Shown here one piece after another: positions 1 through 9,037 of a stretch of 64,000 nt of DNA. Every line of letters starts with the position of its first letter. Positions within the stretch are counted from its first letter, which is position 1. The stretch comes from an uncultured Bacteroidia bacterium. Its GTDB lineage: Bacteria > Bacteroidota > Bacteroidia > Bacteroidales > UBA932. Made by a program: the position numbers and the translations under genes. The stretch is from positions 1-64,000 of the forward strand of contig CACZKE010000015.1 of assembly GCA_902781705.1 (NCBI GenBank), given 5' to 3'. The notes under the pieces are model-generated. The model had not been told where the DNA came from. It was given only the letters and a program-made list of their open reading frames with translations, and made no database searches.

Positions 1-172
1 TGCAGAACTGACAAGCGGGTGCAGGACAACAGCAACTTATTGAAGCCGTGAAAGAAAAAACAGACTCAAAACTGTAAACAAAAATCAGGACGGGTCAGGA
101 GACGTTGGGAGGGGCCGAAGTGGAGCGAAGCGGAACGGAGTCCCCCGGACACCCCGGAGACCTCCCTATAAA
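1..172. other. Window edge, no gene supported
   Basis: All three forward frames hit stops within the first 51 bases or so, and no start or family is recognisable, so I call no gene. The last part (about 111-168), just 3' of the rarA stop codon, is very GC-rich and has GGGAGG and CCTCCC at its ends. It contains CCCCCGGACACCCC (142-155), which recurs in the long inverted repeat at 46.9 kb. Confidence 0.4.
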
Positions 173-1474
173 TCAATGTTTTCCGTAGTATTTGGGCCAG
201 CAGGCTTCGAGGTAGGCGCGGAGGGTGTTTTCGTGCCGGTTGGGCTGGGGGTCGTAGAAGACCGTGCCCTTGATCTGTTCGGGGAGGAATTCCATGTCCA
301 CGAAGTGGCCCGGGAAATCATGGGCATACTTGTAGCCGTCGCTGTAATGGAGGTCCTTCATGAGTTGGGTAGGGGCGTTCCGGATGGGGAGGGGGACTGG
401 AAGGTTGCCGGTTTCTTTCACGAGGGCGAGGGCCTTTTCCAGGGCCATGTAGGAGCCGTTGCTCTTGGGGGAGGAGGCCAGATAGACCGTCGTTTCCGCG
501 AGGGGGATCCGTCCTTCGGGCATACCGATCTTGGAAACCACCTCGAAACAGGCATTCGCCAAAAGCAATGCATTCGGATTGGCGAGCCCCACGTCTTCCG
601 AAGCCGACAGGCACAGCCGCCGGGCGATGAACAGCGGGTCTTCGCCCGCGTCAATCATCCGGGCCAGGTAGTAGACGGCGGCGTTCGGATCGGAGCCACG
701 GATGCTCTTGATAAAGGCGGAAATGATGTCGTAGTGCATCTCCCCGTCCTTGTCATACATGGCCATGTTCTCCTGAATGCTCTCCGTAACCGCCTCATTA
801 TTAATGATAATCGGCTCTTTTCCGGCAAAGGCGTCCACGACGATCTCGAGGACGTTCAGCAGTTTCCGACCGTCGCCGCCGCTGAAGCGCATCAGGGCCT
901 CCGTCTCTTCCAGACGGATGTCCTTCGTCTTCAGCAAGACATCCTCCCGGAGGGCACGGTCCAGCAGCGTCTGCAGGTCATCCCGCTCCAGGGGTTTAAG
1001 GACAAAGACCTGGCAGCGGGAGAGCAGGGGAGAGATGACCTCGAACGAAGGGTTCTCCGTCGTGGCACCGATCAGGACGATGGTACCTGTCTCGACGGCC
1101 CCGAGCAGGGCATCCTGCTGCGCCTTGTTGAAGCGATGGATTTCGTCGATGAACAGGATCGGAGCGCCCCGCTGGCTGAACAGGCCGGCACCGCGGGCTT
1201 TCTCGAAGACTTCGCGGACATCCTTGACGCCGGCCGTGACAGCGGACAGGGTATAGAATTCCCGGCCCATCGTCTCAGCGATGATATGGGCCAGCGTCGT
1301 CTTTCCCACGCCCGGTGGACCCCAGAGGATGAAGGAAGAGAGATTTCCGCTCTCGATCATCTTGCGCAGCACGCAACCTTCCCCCACGAGATGCCGCTGG
1401 CCCACATAGCGGTCCAGGGAATCGGGACGCATCCGCTCCGGAAGGGGAGGGAGCAGGGTAGAGGTGGCGGACAT
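173..1474 (-). CDS. rarA: Replication-associated recombination protein A (AAA+ ATPase)
   Basis: RarA/MgsA is a clamp-loader-like AAA+ ATPase that acts at stalled replication forks. The 433-residue product has the family's usual length. Walker A (GPPGVGKTT) lies at about 52-60, Walker B (ILFIDE) at about 106-111 and a sensor-1 region (IGATTENPSF) near 135-144; the C-terminal part matches the tetramerisation region of the family. I chose the ATG at 1474: the frame is open further upstream, but that extension overlaps the preceding acetyltransferase gene and reads as an unrelated translation. The gene lies 25 nt downstream of that acetyltransferase on the same strand and is probably cotranscribed with it. 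Confidence 0.95.
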   Translation of the reverse strand: MSATSTLLPPLPERMRPDSLDRYVGQRHLVGEGCVLRKMIESGNLSSFILWGPPGVGKTTLAHIIAETMGREFYTLSAVTAGVKDVREVFEKARGAGLFSQRGAPILFIDEIHRFNKAQQDALLGAVETGTIVLIGATTENPSFEVISPLLSRCQVFVLKPLERDDLQTLLDRALREDVLLKTKDIRLEETEALMRFSGGDGRKLLNVLEIVVDAFAGKEPIIINNEAVTESIQENMAMYDKDGEMHYDIISAFIKSIRGSDPNAAVYYLARMIDAGEDPLFIARRLCLSASEDVGLANPNALLLANACFEVVSKIGMPEGRIPLAETTVYLASSPKSNGSYMALEKALALVKETGNLPVPLPIRNAPTQLMKDLHYSDGYKYAHDFPGHFVDMEFLPEQIKGTVFYDPQPNRHENTLRAYLEACWPKYYGKH

Positions 1475-1499
1475 GTTTAAGTGCCTTTCTATAAACTCG

Positions 1500-2633
1500 T
1501 TAAATCTCCTTGCTGAATACGCGGCGACGCCGCTTGAAATCCCTCCGATACAGGTTCCAGAGGTTCTGGACCGCATTGTTGGATTCCATCTCCGCATTGG
1601 ATTCTCCGTACTTGAAGCCGCCCTCGATGAGCTGCGGGATCAGTTCGTTGAAGATGATGGAATGAACACCGCGGTTGCGGTACTCCGTATCCACGGCAAT
1701 CATCAGCAGCTCCAGGGCCTCCTCATGCTTGATGTAGGTGGACTTGAGCAGGTGCCACCAGCCCAGCGGGAAGAGGTATCCGCCGCATTTCTGGGCCGCA
1801 TGGACAATGGACGGCATGGTCAGGGAAACGGCCACGAGACGGCCGTCCTTATCTTCCACCAACGTAATGTACCGAAGATCCACCAGGCCTAGATAAGTAT
1901 TTACATAACTGTCGATTACGTCGTCCGGAAGGACCGTAAAGTCGAACAGGTTGGCATAGGAACGGTTGATCAGGTCGAAGATCATCCGGCCGTAGTTTTC
2001 CTTTTTCACCTGACGCTTGGTGATCTTGCGGAGATGCAGTCCGTAGCGCTCCTGGACGATGGCGGCGGCGCGGGAAACCTTCTCCGGGACCTGATCGGGC
2101 ACGTAGATACGGTATTCCAGCCAGTCATTGACCTTCCCGAAGCCCAGGGCCTCGAAATGGTCCTGATAATACGGATAATTGTACTTGAGGTTGAAAGAAC
2201 TGATGTCGTCGAATCCTTCCACGACACAGCCTTCGTTGTCGAAGTCCGTGAATCCCAGCGGACCGGAAATCTGTTTCATCCCATGCTTGCGGCCGAACGC
2301 GATGACCGCCTCGATGAGTGCTTTGGAAACCTCCTTGTCGTCGATGAAATCCATCCAGCCGAAGCGGACCTCGGCATGGTCCCAGTCGCGGTTCGCGATA
2401 TCGTTGATGATAGCGGCCACACGGCCGACAATTTCGCCTTTCTCGTTATAGGCCAGATACTTCTCGCACTTGGCATATTTTCCCATGGGATTCTTGGACA
2501 TGTCCAGGGTGGACATTTCGTCCATGAAAAGGCTGGGCACGTAGTGCGGGCATCCCTTGTAGAGTTTCAGCGGAAACTTGACGAAAGCCTTGAGTTCGCT
2601 CCGGCTTTGAACGGTCTTGACGGTTACTGGCAT
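1500..2633 (-). CDS. GNAT-fold N-acyltransferase-like protein
   Basis: This 377-residue protein resembles the large GNAT-like acyltransferases of Bacteroidota. The C-terminal third carries an acetyl-CoA-binding-like stretch (AVDTEYRNRGVHSIIF, about residues 308-323) followed by NAEMESNNAVQNLW, a typical end of a GNAT domain; the N-terminal part has an accessory fold. The substrate is unknown. ATG 2633 is preferred because a longer frame would begin at a TTG inside the predicted promoter (2661-2668). It is the first gene of a probable two-gene unit with rarA. No signal peptide or membrane segment is visible, so it is probably cytoplasmic. Confidence 0.7.
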   Translation of the reverse strand: MPVTVKTVQSRSELKAFVKFPLKLYKGCPHYVPSLFMDEMSTLDMSKNPMGKYAKCEKYLAYNEKGEIVGRVAAIINDIANRDWDHAEVRFGWMDFIDDKEVSKALIEAVIAFGRKHGMKQISGPLGFTDFDNEGCVVEGFDDISSFNLKYNYPYYQDHFEALGFGKVNDWLEYRIYVPDQVPEKVSRAAAIVQERYGLHLRKITKRQVKKENYGRMIFDLINRSYANLFDFTVLPDDVIDSYVNTYLGLVDLRYITLVEDKDGRLVAVSLTMPSIVHAAQKCGGYLFPLGWWHLLKSTYIKHEEALELLMIAVDTEYRNRGVHSIIFNELIPQLIEGGFKYGESNAEMESNNAVQNLWNLYRRDFKRRRRVFSKEI

Positions 2634-2660
2634 AGGTTTGTTCACGTTTCTTTTATTACG

Positions 2661-2668
2661 CAAATATA
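2661..2668 (-). promoter_or_regulatory. Bacteroidota -7 element for the GNAT-rarA unit
   Basis: TATATTTG on the minus strand fits the TAnnTTTG consensus. It ends about 28 nt upstream of the chosen ATG at 2633 and rules out the upstream TTG as a start. Confidence 0.6.
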
Positions 2669-2799
2669 CATATAAAATTTAAAATGAGAGCGTTCCCGCT
2701 CCCCTTCTTAGATTTGTTACACAATTTATATTATGTTAACTAATAGAAAAGGAAAAGCTCCCCTGCATCCGCAGATTTCCAGAATGCGTGAAATTTGAG

Positions 2800-2807
2800 T
2801 ATATTTG
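2800..2807 (+). promoter_or_regulatory. Bacteroidota -7 element for rlmD
   Basis: TATATTTG lies 23 nt upstream of the rlmD ATG, in an AT-rich gap between divergent genes. Confidence 0.6.
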
Positions 2808-2830
2808 TAGGTTGAAAGAAAAAAAAACGA

Positions 2831-4246
2831 ATGAGCAAAAAGAAAGTCGACCTGAAACTGGAGAACGTCACCATCGAGGCCGTCGCCGCCGAGGGCAAGG
2901 CTTTGACCCACGTGGACGGGATGGTCGTCTTTGTCGATTTCGCCGTTCCCGGCGACATCGTCGATATCCGGGTCTATAAGAAAAAGAAGAATTACATGGA
3001 AGGTTTCGTCACCCGGATGGTGAAACCTTCGCCGGACCGCGAAGAGGCCTTCTGCGAGCATTTCGGCGTATGCGGCGGATGCCGGTGGCAGCCGCTCCCC
3101 TATACGATGCAACTGGAAGCCAAGCGGCAGCAGGTGTACGACCAACTCGTCAGGATCGGCCATTTGGATGTACCCGAGATCCGGCCTACGCTCCCCTCAC
3201 TCCGCACACGTTATTATCGCAACAAACTGGAATTCAGCGCATCGGCCCGCCGGTGGCTGCTTCGCGGCGAGGATCCGGACAGCATTCCGGAGAACGACCG
3301 CCCCGGCCTGGGATTCCACGTGGGCAAGTTCTTCGACAAGGTCCTGGACATCCGGCAGTGCCACCTGCAGCCGGAGCCGTCCAATGCCATCCGTCTGTTC
3401 ATCAAGCGCTTCTGCATTGAAAACGGCTACGAGTTCTACAATATCCGCGAGAACCACGGCTTCTTCCGCAACATGTTCGTCCGGACGACGGAAGCGGGTG
3501 AAGTCATGCTCATCGTCTGTTTCGCCCGGGAGGATGCTCCGAAACGGAAAGCCCTCCTGGATGCCATCGCAGCCGCCTTCCCGCAGATCACCTCCCTCTA
3601 TTACGTCGTCAACGAAAAGTTGAACGACTCCATTGCGGACCAGTCCCCCATCCTGTACAAAGGCAACGAAGCCATCTATGAACAGATGGAGGGACTGCGT
3701 TTCAAGATCGGTCCCAAATCCTTCTACCAGACCAATTCCCTGCAGGCGGAGCGCTTGTATGGCGTCGCCCGGAAATTCGCCGCCCTGACCGGAAACGAGG
3801 TCGTCTATGACCTGTATACCGGTACGGGGACCATCGCCCAGTTCGTCTCCCGCAAGGCCTCCAAAGTCATTGGTATCGAATATGTTCCGGAAGCCATCGA
3901 GGATGCGCGGGCCAATGCGGCCGCGAACGGGATCACCAACTGCGAATTCTTCGCCGGTGACATGAAGGACGTCCTGGTGGATTCCTTCATTGCGGAGCAT
4001 GGGCATCCGGATGTCATCATCCTGGACCCGCCGCGGGCAGGCATCCATCCCGACGTCGCCGAGGTCATCCTCCGGGCCGCCCCCGACCGGATGGTCTATG
4101 TCAGTTGCAATCCGGCCTCCCAGGCACGGGACCTGGCCATCCTGTGCCGTGATTATGAAATAACGGCGGTACAGCCCGTCGACATGTTCCCGCATACGAT
4201 GCATGTGGAGAATGTGTGCGCCCTGAAAAGAAAAAACCAACTATGA
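2831..4246 (+). CDS. rlmD: 23S rRNA (uracil-C5)-methyltransferase, RlmD/RumA family
   Basis: The protein makes 5-methyluridine in RNA (family TrmA/RlmC/RlmD); U1939 of 23S rRNA is the likely target. The 471 residues show an N-terminal TRAM-like beta domain (about 5-65), Fe-S cluster cysteines C75, C81 and C84 in CEHFGVCGGC, a SAM-binding DLYTGTGT loop in the C-terminal half, the DPPRAG motif, and the catalytic cysteine in YVSCNPAS. Bacteroidota carry several paralogues of this family, so the exact site is inferred. The stop overlaps the next start (ATGA at 4243-4246), indicating translational coupling to the ion exchanger. Confidence 0.9.
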   Translation: MSKKKVDLKLENVTIEAVAAEGKALTHVDGMVVFVDFAVPGDIVDIRVYKKKKNYMEGFVTRMVKPSPDREEAFCEHFGVCGGCRWQPLPYTMQLEAKRQQVYDQLVRIGHLDVPEIRPTLPSLRTRYYRNKLEFSASARRWLLRGEDPDSIPENDRPGLGFHVGKFFDKVLDIRQCHLQPEPSNAIRLFIKRFCIENGYEFYNIRENHGFFRNMFVRTTEAGEVMLIVCFAREDAPKRKALLDAIAAAFPQITSLYYVVNEKLNDSIADQSPILYKGNEAIYEQMEGLRFKIGPKSFYQTNSLQAERLYGVARKFAALTGNEVVYDLYTGTGTIAQFVSRKASKVIGIEYVPEAIEDARANAAANGITNCEFFAGDMKDVLVDSFIAEHGHPDVIILDPPRAGIHPDVAEVILRAAPDRMVYVSCNPASQARDLAILCRDYEITAVQPVDMFPHTMHVENVCALKRKNQL

Positions 4247-5196
4247 TCCTTACCATCGTCTTACTGCTTGCGGGCCTGGCCCTCATCGTCTTCGGTGCCG
4301 ATGCTCTCGTGGAGGGTGCCTCCTCCGTAGCCCGCCGTTTCGGCCTGAGCGAATTCGTCATCGGCCTCACGATCGTGGGCATGGGCACGTCCGCCCCGGA
4401 AATGGTCGTCAGTTTCATCGGCGCCTTCCAGGGCAATGCCGACATCGCCATCGGCAACGTGGTGGGCTCCAATATCTTCAATACGCTTCTGATCCTGGGA
4501 CTCACGGCCCTCATCCTTCCGATGGCCGTCACCCCGTCCAACAAGAAGCGGGATATTCCGGTGAATATCATCGTCACTGCCCTCCTGGTCGTCCTGGGCC
4601 TGGAAAAGACCTTCTTCGGTATCGGGAATGACGGATTGAGCCGGATCGACGGCGCCATCCTCATGGCCGTGTTCATCCTGTACATGGTCATGTCCTTCAA
4701 GGGAAACCATCCGGACGAGGAAGAGAATCCCGCCCCGATGAAAAGCATCTGGCTGTCCCTCCTGATGATCGTGGGCGGCCTCGCGGGCCTTATCATCGGC
4801 GGGAACCTATTCGTGGACAATGCGACGGCCATCGCCAAGGCGCTCGGCGTCAGCGACAAATTCATCGCCATCACGATCCTGGCCGGCGGTACCTCCATGC
4901 CGGAACTGGCCACCTGTGTCGTTGCTGCGGCCAAGAAGAAGGGCCAACTCGCCCTCGGAAACATCATCGGCTCGAACGTGTTCAACATCCTTCTGATCCT
5001 GGGAGGGTCGGCCCTTATCAACCCGCTTTCCTTCGTCGGAATGAACTTCGTGGACCTGGGCGTCCTGCTGCTGAGCGCCATCGTCCTGTTCACGGCGACT
5101 TTCGTCGGCAAGAAAGACAAGATCGACCGCCTGGACGGCAGTATCTTCCTCCTGATCTTTGCCGCCTACATGGCCTATCTGATCCATAACCTGTAA
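4243..5196 (+). CDS. Calcium/sodium antiporter, CaCA family (YrbG-like)
   Basis: A 317-residue inner-membrane protein with about ten hydrophobic helices arranged as two inverted repeats. Each repeat carries the exchanger signature: GMGTSAPEMVVS in the first and GGTSMPELATC in the second, both followed by GNVVGSN or GNIIGSN. These alpha repeats bind Na+/Ca2+ in the family. ATG 4243 overlaps the rlmD stop; upstream in-frame codons would lie inside rlmD. The next gene (mscS-like) begins 4 nt after this stop, so rlmD, the exchanger and the channel probably form one transcript. Ion specificity cannot be read from sequence. Confidence 0.9.
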   Translation: MILTIVLLLAGLALIVFGADALVEGASSVARRFGLSEFVIGLTIVGMGTSAPEMVVSFIGAFQGNADIAIGNVVGSNIFNTLLILGLTALILPMAVTPSNKKRDIPVNIIVTALLVVLGLEKTFFGIGNDGLSRIDGAILMAVFILYMVMSFKGNHPDEEENPAPMKSIWLSLLMIVGGLAGLIIGGNLFVDNATAIAKALGVSDKFIAITILAGGTSMPELATCVVAAAKKKGQLALGNIIGSNVFNILLILGGSALINPLSFVGMNFVDLGVLLLSAIVLFTATFVGKKDKIDRLDGSIFLLIFAAYMAYLIHNL

Positions 5197-5200
5197 CGGC

Positions 5201-6142
5201 ATGCTTATCCATCTTCTTCAGACCGTAACGCCGGAGGCCGAACAGATCGCCCAGAAGTTTTCGACGGATTCCCTGACCACCAAAGGGGCGGAAATCATGG
5301 AGATTCTCCGGAATACGCCGCCCCGGGAACTGGTGGAAGAGATGATCACCTCTTTCATCAAGTTCGGGATCAAGGTCCTGTTCGCCCTGGTCATCTATTT
5401 CATCGGCGCCTGGCTCATCCGCCGCTTCAAAAACGTCATTGCCAAAGCTTTCACCCGCCGCGGAGCCGATGCGACGCTCACCTCCTTCATCCAGAGCCTC
5501 GTAACGGCCATCCTGTGGATCATCCTCATCATGGTGATGATCGGCACCCTGGGCATCAATACGACCTCCCTCGCCGCCCTGCTGGCCGCGGGCGGCATGG
5601 CCATCGGCATGGCGATGAGCGGAACGGTCCAGAACTTTGCCGGCGGCATCATGCTGCTGGCTTTCAAGCCCTTCAAGGCCGGAGATTACATCGAAGCGCA
5701 AGGGTACGCCGGGACGGTGAAGGAGATCAACATCGTCAGCACGAAGATTACGACCTTTGACAACAAGCTCATCATCCTGCCCAACGGCGCCCTGTCCAAC
5801 GGGACCATCAACAATTACAGCGCGAATCCGGTCCGGCGCATCGACCTGCGCGTGGATGTCGCCTACGGTTGCGACGCCGCAGCCGTGAAGGAAAAGTTGA
5901 TGCGGATCATCGGGAGCCAGGAAAAAATCCTGGATGCGGAAACGCGTGGCGCCCAGGACCCGACGGTCGTGCTGAGCGCCATGAAAGAGAGTTCGGTGGA
6001 ATTCCTCATCCGGATCTGGGTGAAGGCCTCCGATTATTTCGAGGTGTCATTCTGGCTGAACGAAGCCGTCTATACGCAGCTGCCGGAAGAGGGAATCTCC
6101 TTCCCGTTCCCGCAGATGGATGTCCACATCAAGCAGGGTTGA
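5201..6142 (+). CDS. Small-conductance mechanosensitive channel, MscS family
   Basis: This 313-residue protein should open under membrane tension and release osmolytes. It has an N-terminal extension of about 45 residues, three hydrophobic segments (about 50-70, 90-112, 120-140), and a pore helix rich in Gly and Ala (AAGGMAIGMAMSGTVQNFAGG). The beta domain follows (FKAGDYIEAQGYAGTVKEI and LPNGALSNGTINNYS) and then the alpha/beta C-terminal domain. These are the MscS hallmarks. It ends in a 14-nt tail-to-tail overlap with the acyltransferase gene on the other strand. Confidence 0.93.
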   Translation: MLIHLLQTVTPEAEQIAQKFSTDSLTTKGAEIMEILRNTPPRELVEEMITSFIKFGIKVLFALVIYFIGAWLIRRFKNVIAKAFTRRGADATLTSFIQSLVTAILWIILIMVMIGTLGINTTSLAALLAAGGMAIGMAMSGTVQNFAGGIMLLAFKPFKAGDYIEAQGYAGTVKEINIVSTKITTFDNKLIILPNGALSNGTINNYSANPVRRIDLRVDVAYGCDAAAVKEKLMRIIGSQEKILDAETRGAQDPTVVLSAMKESSVEFLIRIWVKASDYFEVSFWLNEAVYTQLPEEGISFPFPQMDVHIKQG

Positions 6143-7286
6143 TCTCCATCTTCTCCTTCATCAGCACGGGATTGCCGTAGATACGGAGGAAGATGTCGCG
6201 GAGTTCGGCTCGGTCCAGCGTGGGTTCCACCTGGTCCAGTTGGTGCTCCGTATAGGCCTTGAAGGCTTCGACCTCCTCGGGCGTGTATTTCCCGGCATAC
6301 TTGAAGGACTGGTTCACCAGGTCGTAAGCGATGTAATTGGTGTTCCAGAGCCGGTAGCCGCCGATAATGCGCTTGTCCAGCGCCTGGCGGATGAGCTGAT
6401 AGCGGTCGTTCTTGTCACACAGGGAGGCGGCGCAGATTTCGTCGTCGCTCAGCGGCGTGCCGAAATTCAGGTGCACGTTCCCCTTCTGCTGCTTGATGCC
6501 GATCATGATGCTGTGCAGGTCTTCGTTTTCCGTCTTGACATACTTCTGCGTCCGGCTGATGAGGACTTCCCGCGCCTTCAGGATGTCGCAGGGTTCGTAT
6601 TCGTAGGAAATGGAGATCGGCACGATGTTGAGCTCCCGGAAGTTCTGGACGAAATCCCCGGTACCGCTCATGTCGAACATTTTCAGTAGCCCCTGTTCGG
6701 TTACATCAATGCCGTCCTTCGTGCGTCCCGCCCGCTGGGCGATCCAGACGGATCCTTTCCCGGTCGTAATGGTTTCCCGGATATACTTGGACAGGATCTG
6801 GGAGGACAGGTACAGTTCCCGGGCGGAAATGCCGCGGATGACCTTGATCATCCGGTTGGAACGGATCAGATACTCGATGGTCCGGCTTTTCAGGAGATTG
6901 TCCCCCACGCAGATTTCGGTGAGCGGCATCTCGTTCCGGTGCAGGATGATTTGCGTGAAAGCCGGGTCCAGGATGATGTCCCGGTGGTTGGACATGGCCA
7001 GATACCGGCCCTGGATGGCCTTGACCTTATCCAGCCCCTCGTAGGTGAACTCATTGACCGAGGTTTTGATCACCCATTCGATGGCGTAGGACATCACGGC
7101 CTTCTGGAATTCATCCACGGTATGGATGCGCTTCAGGATGTCCCGCAGGTAGGTTTCCGGCTGGTTGGAAAAGATGTATTTGGAAATCCAGGGTACGTTG
7201 GGATGGTTGGCCACTTTCGCCAGGGCGGCAGCCGCTTCTTCGTCGTTGTAGGGAGCAATGTCTTCGAAAGGGTTCGTCGTATCCAT
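6129..7286 (-). CDS. Glycerolipid acyltransferase (PlsB/PlsC-like)
   Basis: A 385-residue member of the glycerol-3-phosphate/lysophosphatidate acyltransferase superfamily. The active-site block is SNHRDIILDP (near residue 118), with the usual His and a downstream Asp. A second block near WIAQRAGRTKDG corresponds to the FPEGxR substrate-binding region but has diverged. There is no membrane-spanning helix. The length and divergent blocks resemble a Bacteroidota subgroup distinct from the ~250-residue PlsC. A TACCTTTG promoter lies 25 nt upstream of the ATG. The acyl acceptor is unknown. Confidence 0.75.
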   Translation of the reverse strand: MDTTNPFEDIAPYNDEEAAAALAKVANHPNVPWISKYIFSNQPETYLRDILKRIHTVDEFQKAVMSYAIEWVIKTSVNEFTYEGLDKVKAIQGRYLAMSNHRDIILDPAFTQIILHRNEMPLTEICVGDNLLKSRTIEYLIRSNRMIKVIRGISARELYLSSQILSKYIRETITTGKGSVWIAQRAGRTKDGIDVTEQGLLKMFDMSGTGDFVQNFRELNIVPISISYEYEPCDILKAREVLISRTQKYVKTENEDLHSIMIGIKQQKGNVHLNFGTPLSDDEICAASLCDKNDRYQLIRQALDKRIIGGYRLWNTNYIAYDLVNQSFKYAGKYTPEEVEAFKAYTEHQLDQVEPTLDRAELRDIFLRIYGNPVLMKEKMEINPA

Positions 7287-7310
7287 AGCAGGTCAGTTTC
7301 AGTACATTTG

Positions 7311-7318
7311 CAAAGGTA
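7311..7318 (-). promoter_or_regulatory. Bacteroidota -7 element for the acyltransferase gene
   Basis: TACCTTTG on the minus strand, in the short gap between queA and the acyltransferase gene. Confidence 0.55.
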
Positions 7319-7333
7319 GCGAAAAAAGAAGAT

Positions 7334-8551
7334 TCAGTCAAGCCTGGAACAGGCCGCACCTTTCAGGAGGGAACTGTCCCCATAACTGAGGAAACGGAAT
7401 CCGTGGGAAAGCGCATAGTCGTAGATGGTGCGCCAGTCCCCGCCCACGAAAGCGGACACCAGCAGGATTAGCGTGCTTTCCGGCTGATGGAAGTTCGTCA
7501 CCATCCGTTTCACGAGCCGGAACCGGAAACCGGGAACAATGATGATCCGGGTGCCGACTTTGAGTTCCGCCTTTCCTTTCCTTTCCAGATAGTCGATGAT
7601 GCCATCGAGGGCCTCCGCCGTCGTATAAGGATAGTCGCGCTCATAGGGAGCCCATTGGGGAACATCGGCGGGAGCACCGGTCTCCAGACAGGCTACACCC
7701 ACGTAATACAGCGATTCCAAAGTACGGACCGAAGTGGTTCCAACCGCGATCAACTCTCTGTTTGAATGTCTGATAAGTTTAAGCAACTCAAGTGACACTG
7801 TAAATGGCTCCCGGTGCATCGGATGCTCCGAGACCAGGGAACTCTTAACCGGGAGGAATGTGCCGGCTCCCACATGGAGGCAGACGGTCCTGCGCTCGAT
7901 TCCCTTTGCGTCGATCCGGCGGAGGACATCATCCGTAAAGTGAAGGCCGGCCGTAGGAGCGGCTACAGACCCTCTCGTACGGGCATAAAGCGTCTGGTAG
8001 CGCTCCAGGTCGATGGACTCGGACTCGCGGTTCAGATACGGCGGGATCGGGATGGTCCCGCAAACCTCCAGGACACGGGAGAAAGGGGATCCGTCCGACC
8101 AGGTGAATTCCACTTCCCCCGTCTGCCCATCACGGCTTAACAGTCTGGCTTCCAAACCCATATCAGGCGTTCCTTCCGTGCGGAACAGCGTCAGGACATC
8201 GTCTTTCCAACGCTTGGCATTACCAATGACGCACTTCCATACGCAACGATTCGTGGACGCAAAGGCGAGATTGTATTCGACCGGTGTCACCGGTTCCAGG
8301 CAGAAGATTTCGATATGGGCGCCGGTCGGGCGCTGGAAGTGCATCCTGGCCGGAACGACCTTCGTATCGTTGAAAACCATCAGGGCATTCTCCGGGAGAA
8401 GGTCGGGAAGTTCACGGAAGACATACTCATCCACTTGGCCGTCTTCGTAGCGTAGCAGTTTGGAGGAATCCCGTTCCGGAAGCGGATATTTGGCAATCCG
8501 TCCATCCGGAAGCGGATAGTTGTAATCCTCGATATGGATTTCAGGAATCAT
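7334..8551 (-). CDS. queA: S-adenosylmethionine:tRNA ribosyltransferase-isomerase
   Basis: QueA transfers and rearranges the ribosyl part of SAM onto 7-aminomethyl-7-deazaguanine in tRNA, making epoxyqueuosine at the wobble position. The 405 residues include the conserved N-terminal YPLPDGRIAKYPLPERDSSK, FNDTKVVPAR, RGSVAAPTAGLHF, HVGAGTFLPV and TNFHQPESTLILLVSAF, all QueA signatures. The protein is longer than the ~345-residue proteobacterial form, as is common in Bacteroidota. It is monocistronic; a weaker promoter-like TAACTTCG lies at 8573-8580 on the minus strand. Confidence 0.96.
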   Translation of the reverse strand: MIPEIHIEDYNYPLPDGRIAKYPLPERDSSKLLRYEDGQVDEYVFRELPDLLPENALMVFNDTKVVPARMHFQRPTGAHIEIFCLEPVTPVEYNLAFASTNRCVWKCVIGNAKRWKDDVLTLFRTEGTPDMGLEARLLSRDGQTGEVEFTWSDGSPFSRVLEVCGTIPIPPYLNRESESIDLERYQTLYARTRGSVAAPTAGLHFTDDVLRRIDAKGIERRTVCLHVGAGTFLPVKSSLVSEHPMHREPFTVSLELLKLIRHSNRELIAVGTTSVRTLESLYYVGVACLETGAPADVPQWAPYERDYPYTTAEALDGIIDYLERKGKAELKVGTRIIIVPGFRFRLVKRMVTNFHQPESTLILLVSAFVGGDWRTIYDYALSHGFRFLSYGDSSLLKGAACSRLD

Positions 8552-8662
8552 AGGCGTCTTTTCAATTCTGACGCGAAGTTACACAATTCCGCACGAATTC
8601 TGAAATCTCACGCACAGACGTTATCTCCTCCCGGAACATCCTGCATTTTATCCAATATGACA

Positions 8663-8678
8663 GTTTACAAATGTAAAC
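8663..8678. repeat. Inverted repeat GTTTACA-AA-TGTAAAC
   Basis: Perfect 7-bp arms separated by two bases, typical in size and symmetry for a dimeric regulator's operator. It lies between queA (left) and the Xre-type regulator gene (right), about 360 nt from the latter. Confidence 0.5.
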
Positions 8679-9009
8679 AATGCTATACTCGCCATCCTGT
8701 TATCCACAAACAGAACCGATAATGTCATAAGTATTTTTTATAGCAACAGTATTAAACACTTTATGCATTAATAGTCAGACAGTTATATTGATTAAACGAA
8801 AGTTATGCAATAGATAACTTATCAACACAATAGGCATTCGTGTCAAATCTTGATGTATATTTCTTGACAATAGACACATAAATTATTGATAATCAGATGA
8901 TAGATAATATTTATCTAATCTTTTAATTCAATAATGTCAACCGTGTATAGAGCATGCTTCACTCCCCTCTTCCAGTTGAATAGAATTTGGCGTTTCCAAA
9001 CACTTTGAT

Positions 9010-9017
9010 TACTTTTG
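9010..9017 (+). promoter_or_regulatory. Bacteroidota -7 element for the Xre-type regulator
   Basis: TACTTTTG, 20 nt upstream of the ATG at 9038. It excludes an earlier in-frame start that would precede the promoter. Confidence 0.55.
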
Positions 9018-9037
9018 TAAAAAGAATATTCATCACC

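Larger units (their letters stand above)
8552..9037. other. AT-rich intergenic region with DnaA-box-like motifs
   Basis: About 485 bases without a gene, far more AT-rich than the surroundings. It contains a perfect DnaA-box consensus TTATCCACA (8700-8708), TTATCAACA (8819-8827, one change), TTATCCAAT (8648-8656), a 7+7 inverted repeat with a 2-nt spacer (8663-8678), and another AT-rich inverted repeat (8901-8917). These features suit a replication-origin-like or regulatory region. No open frame here looks protein-like. Confidence 0.4.

Noticed and set aside
1-51. 3' end of an upstream gene at the left edge
   Set aside because: Frame 1 is open only to 51 and frame 3 has an early stop at 9-11; too short to assign to any family.
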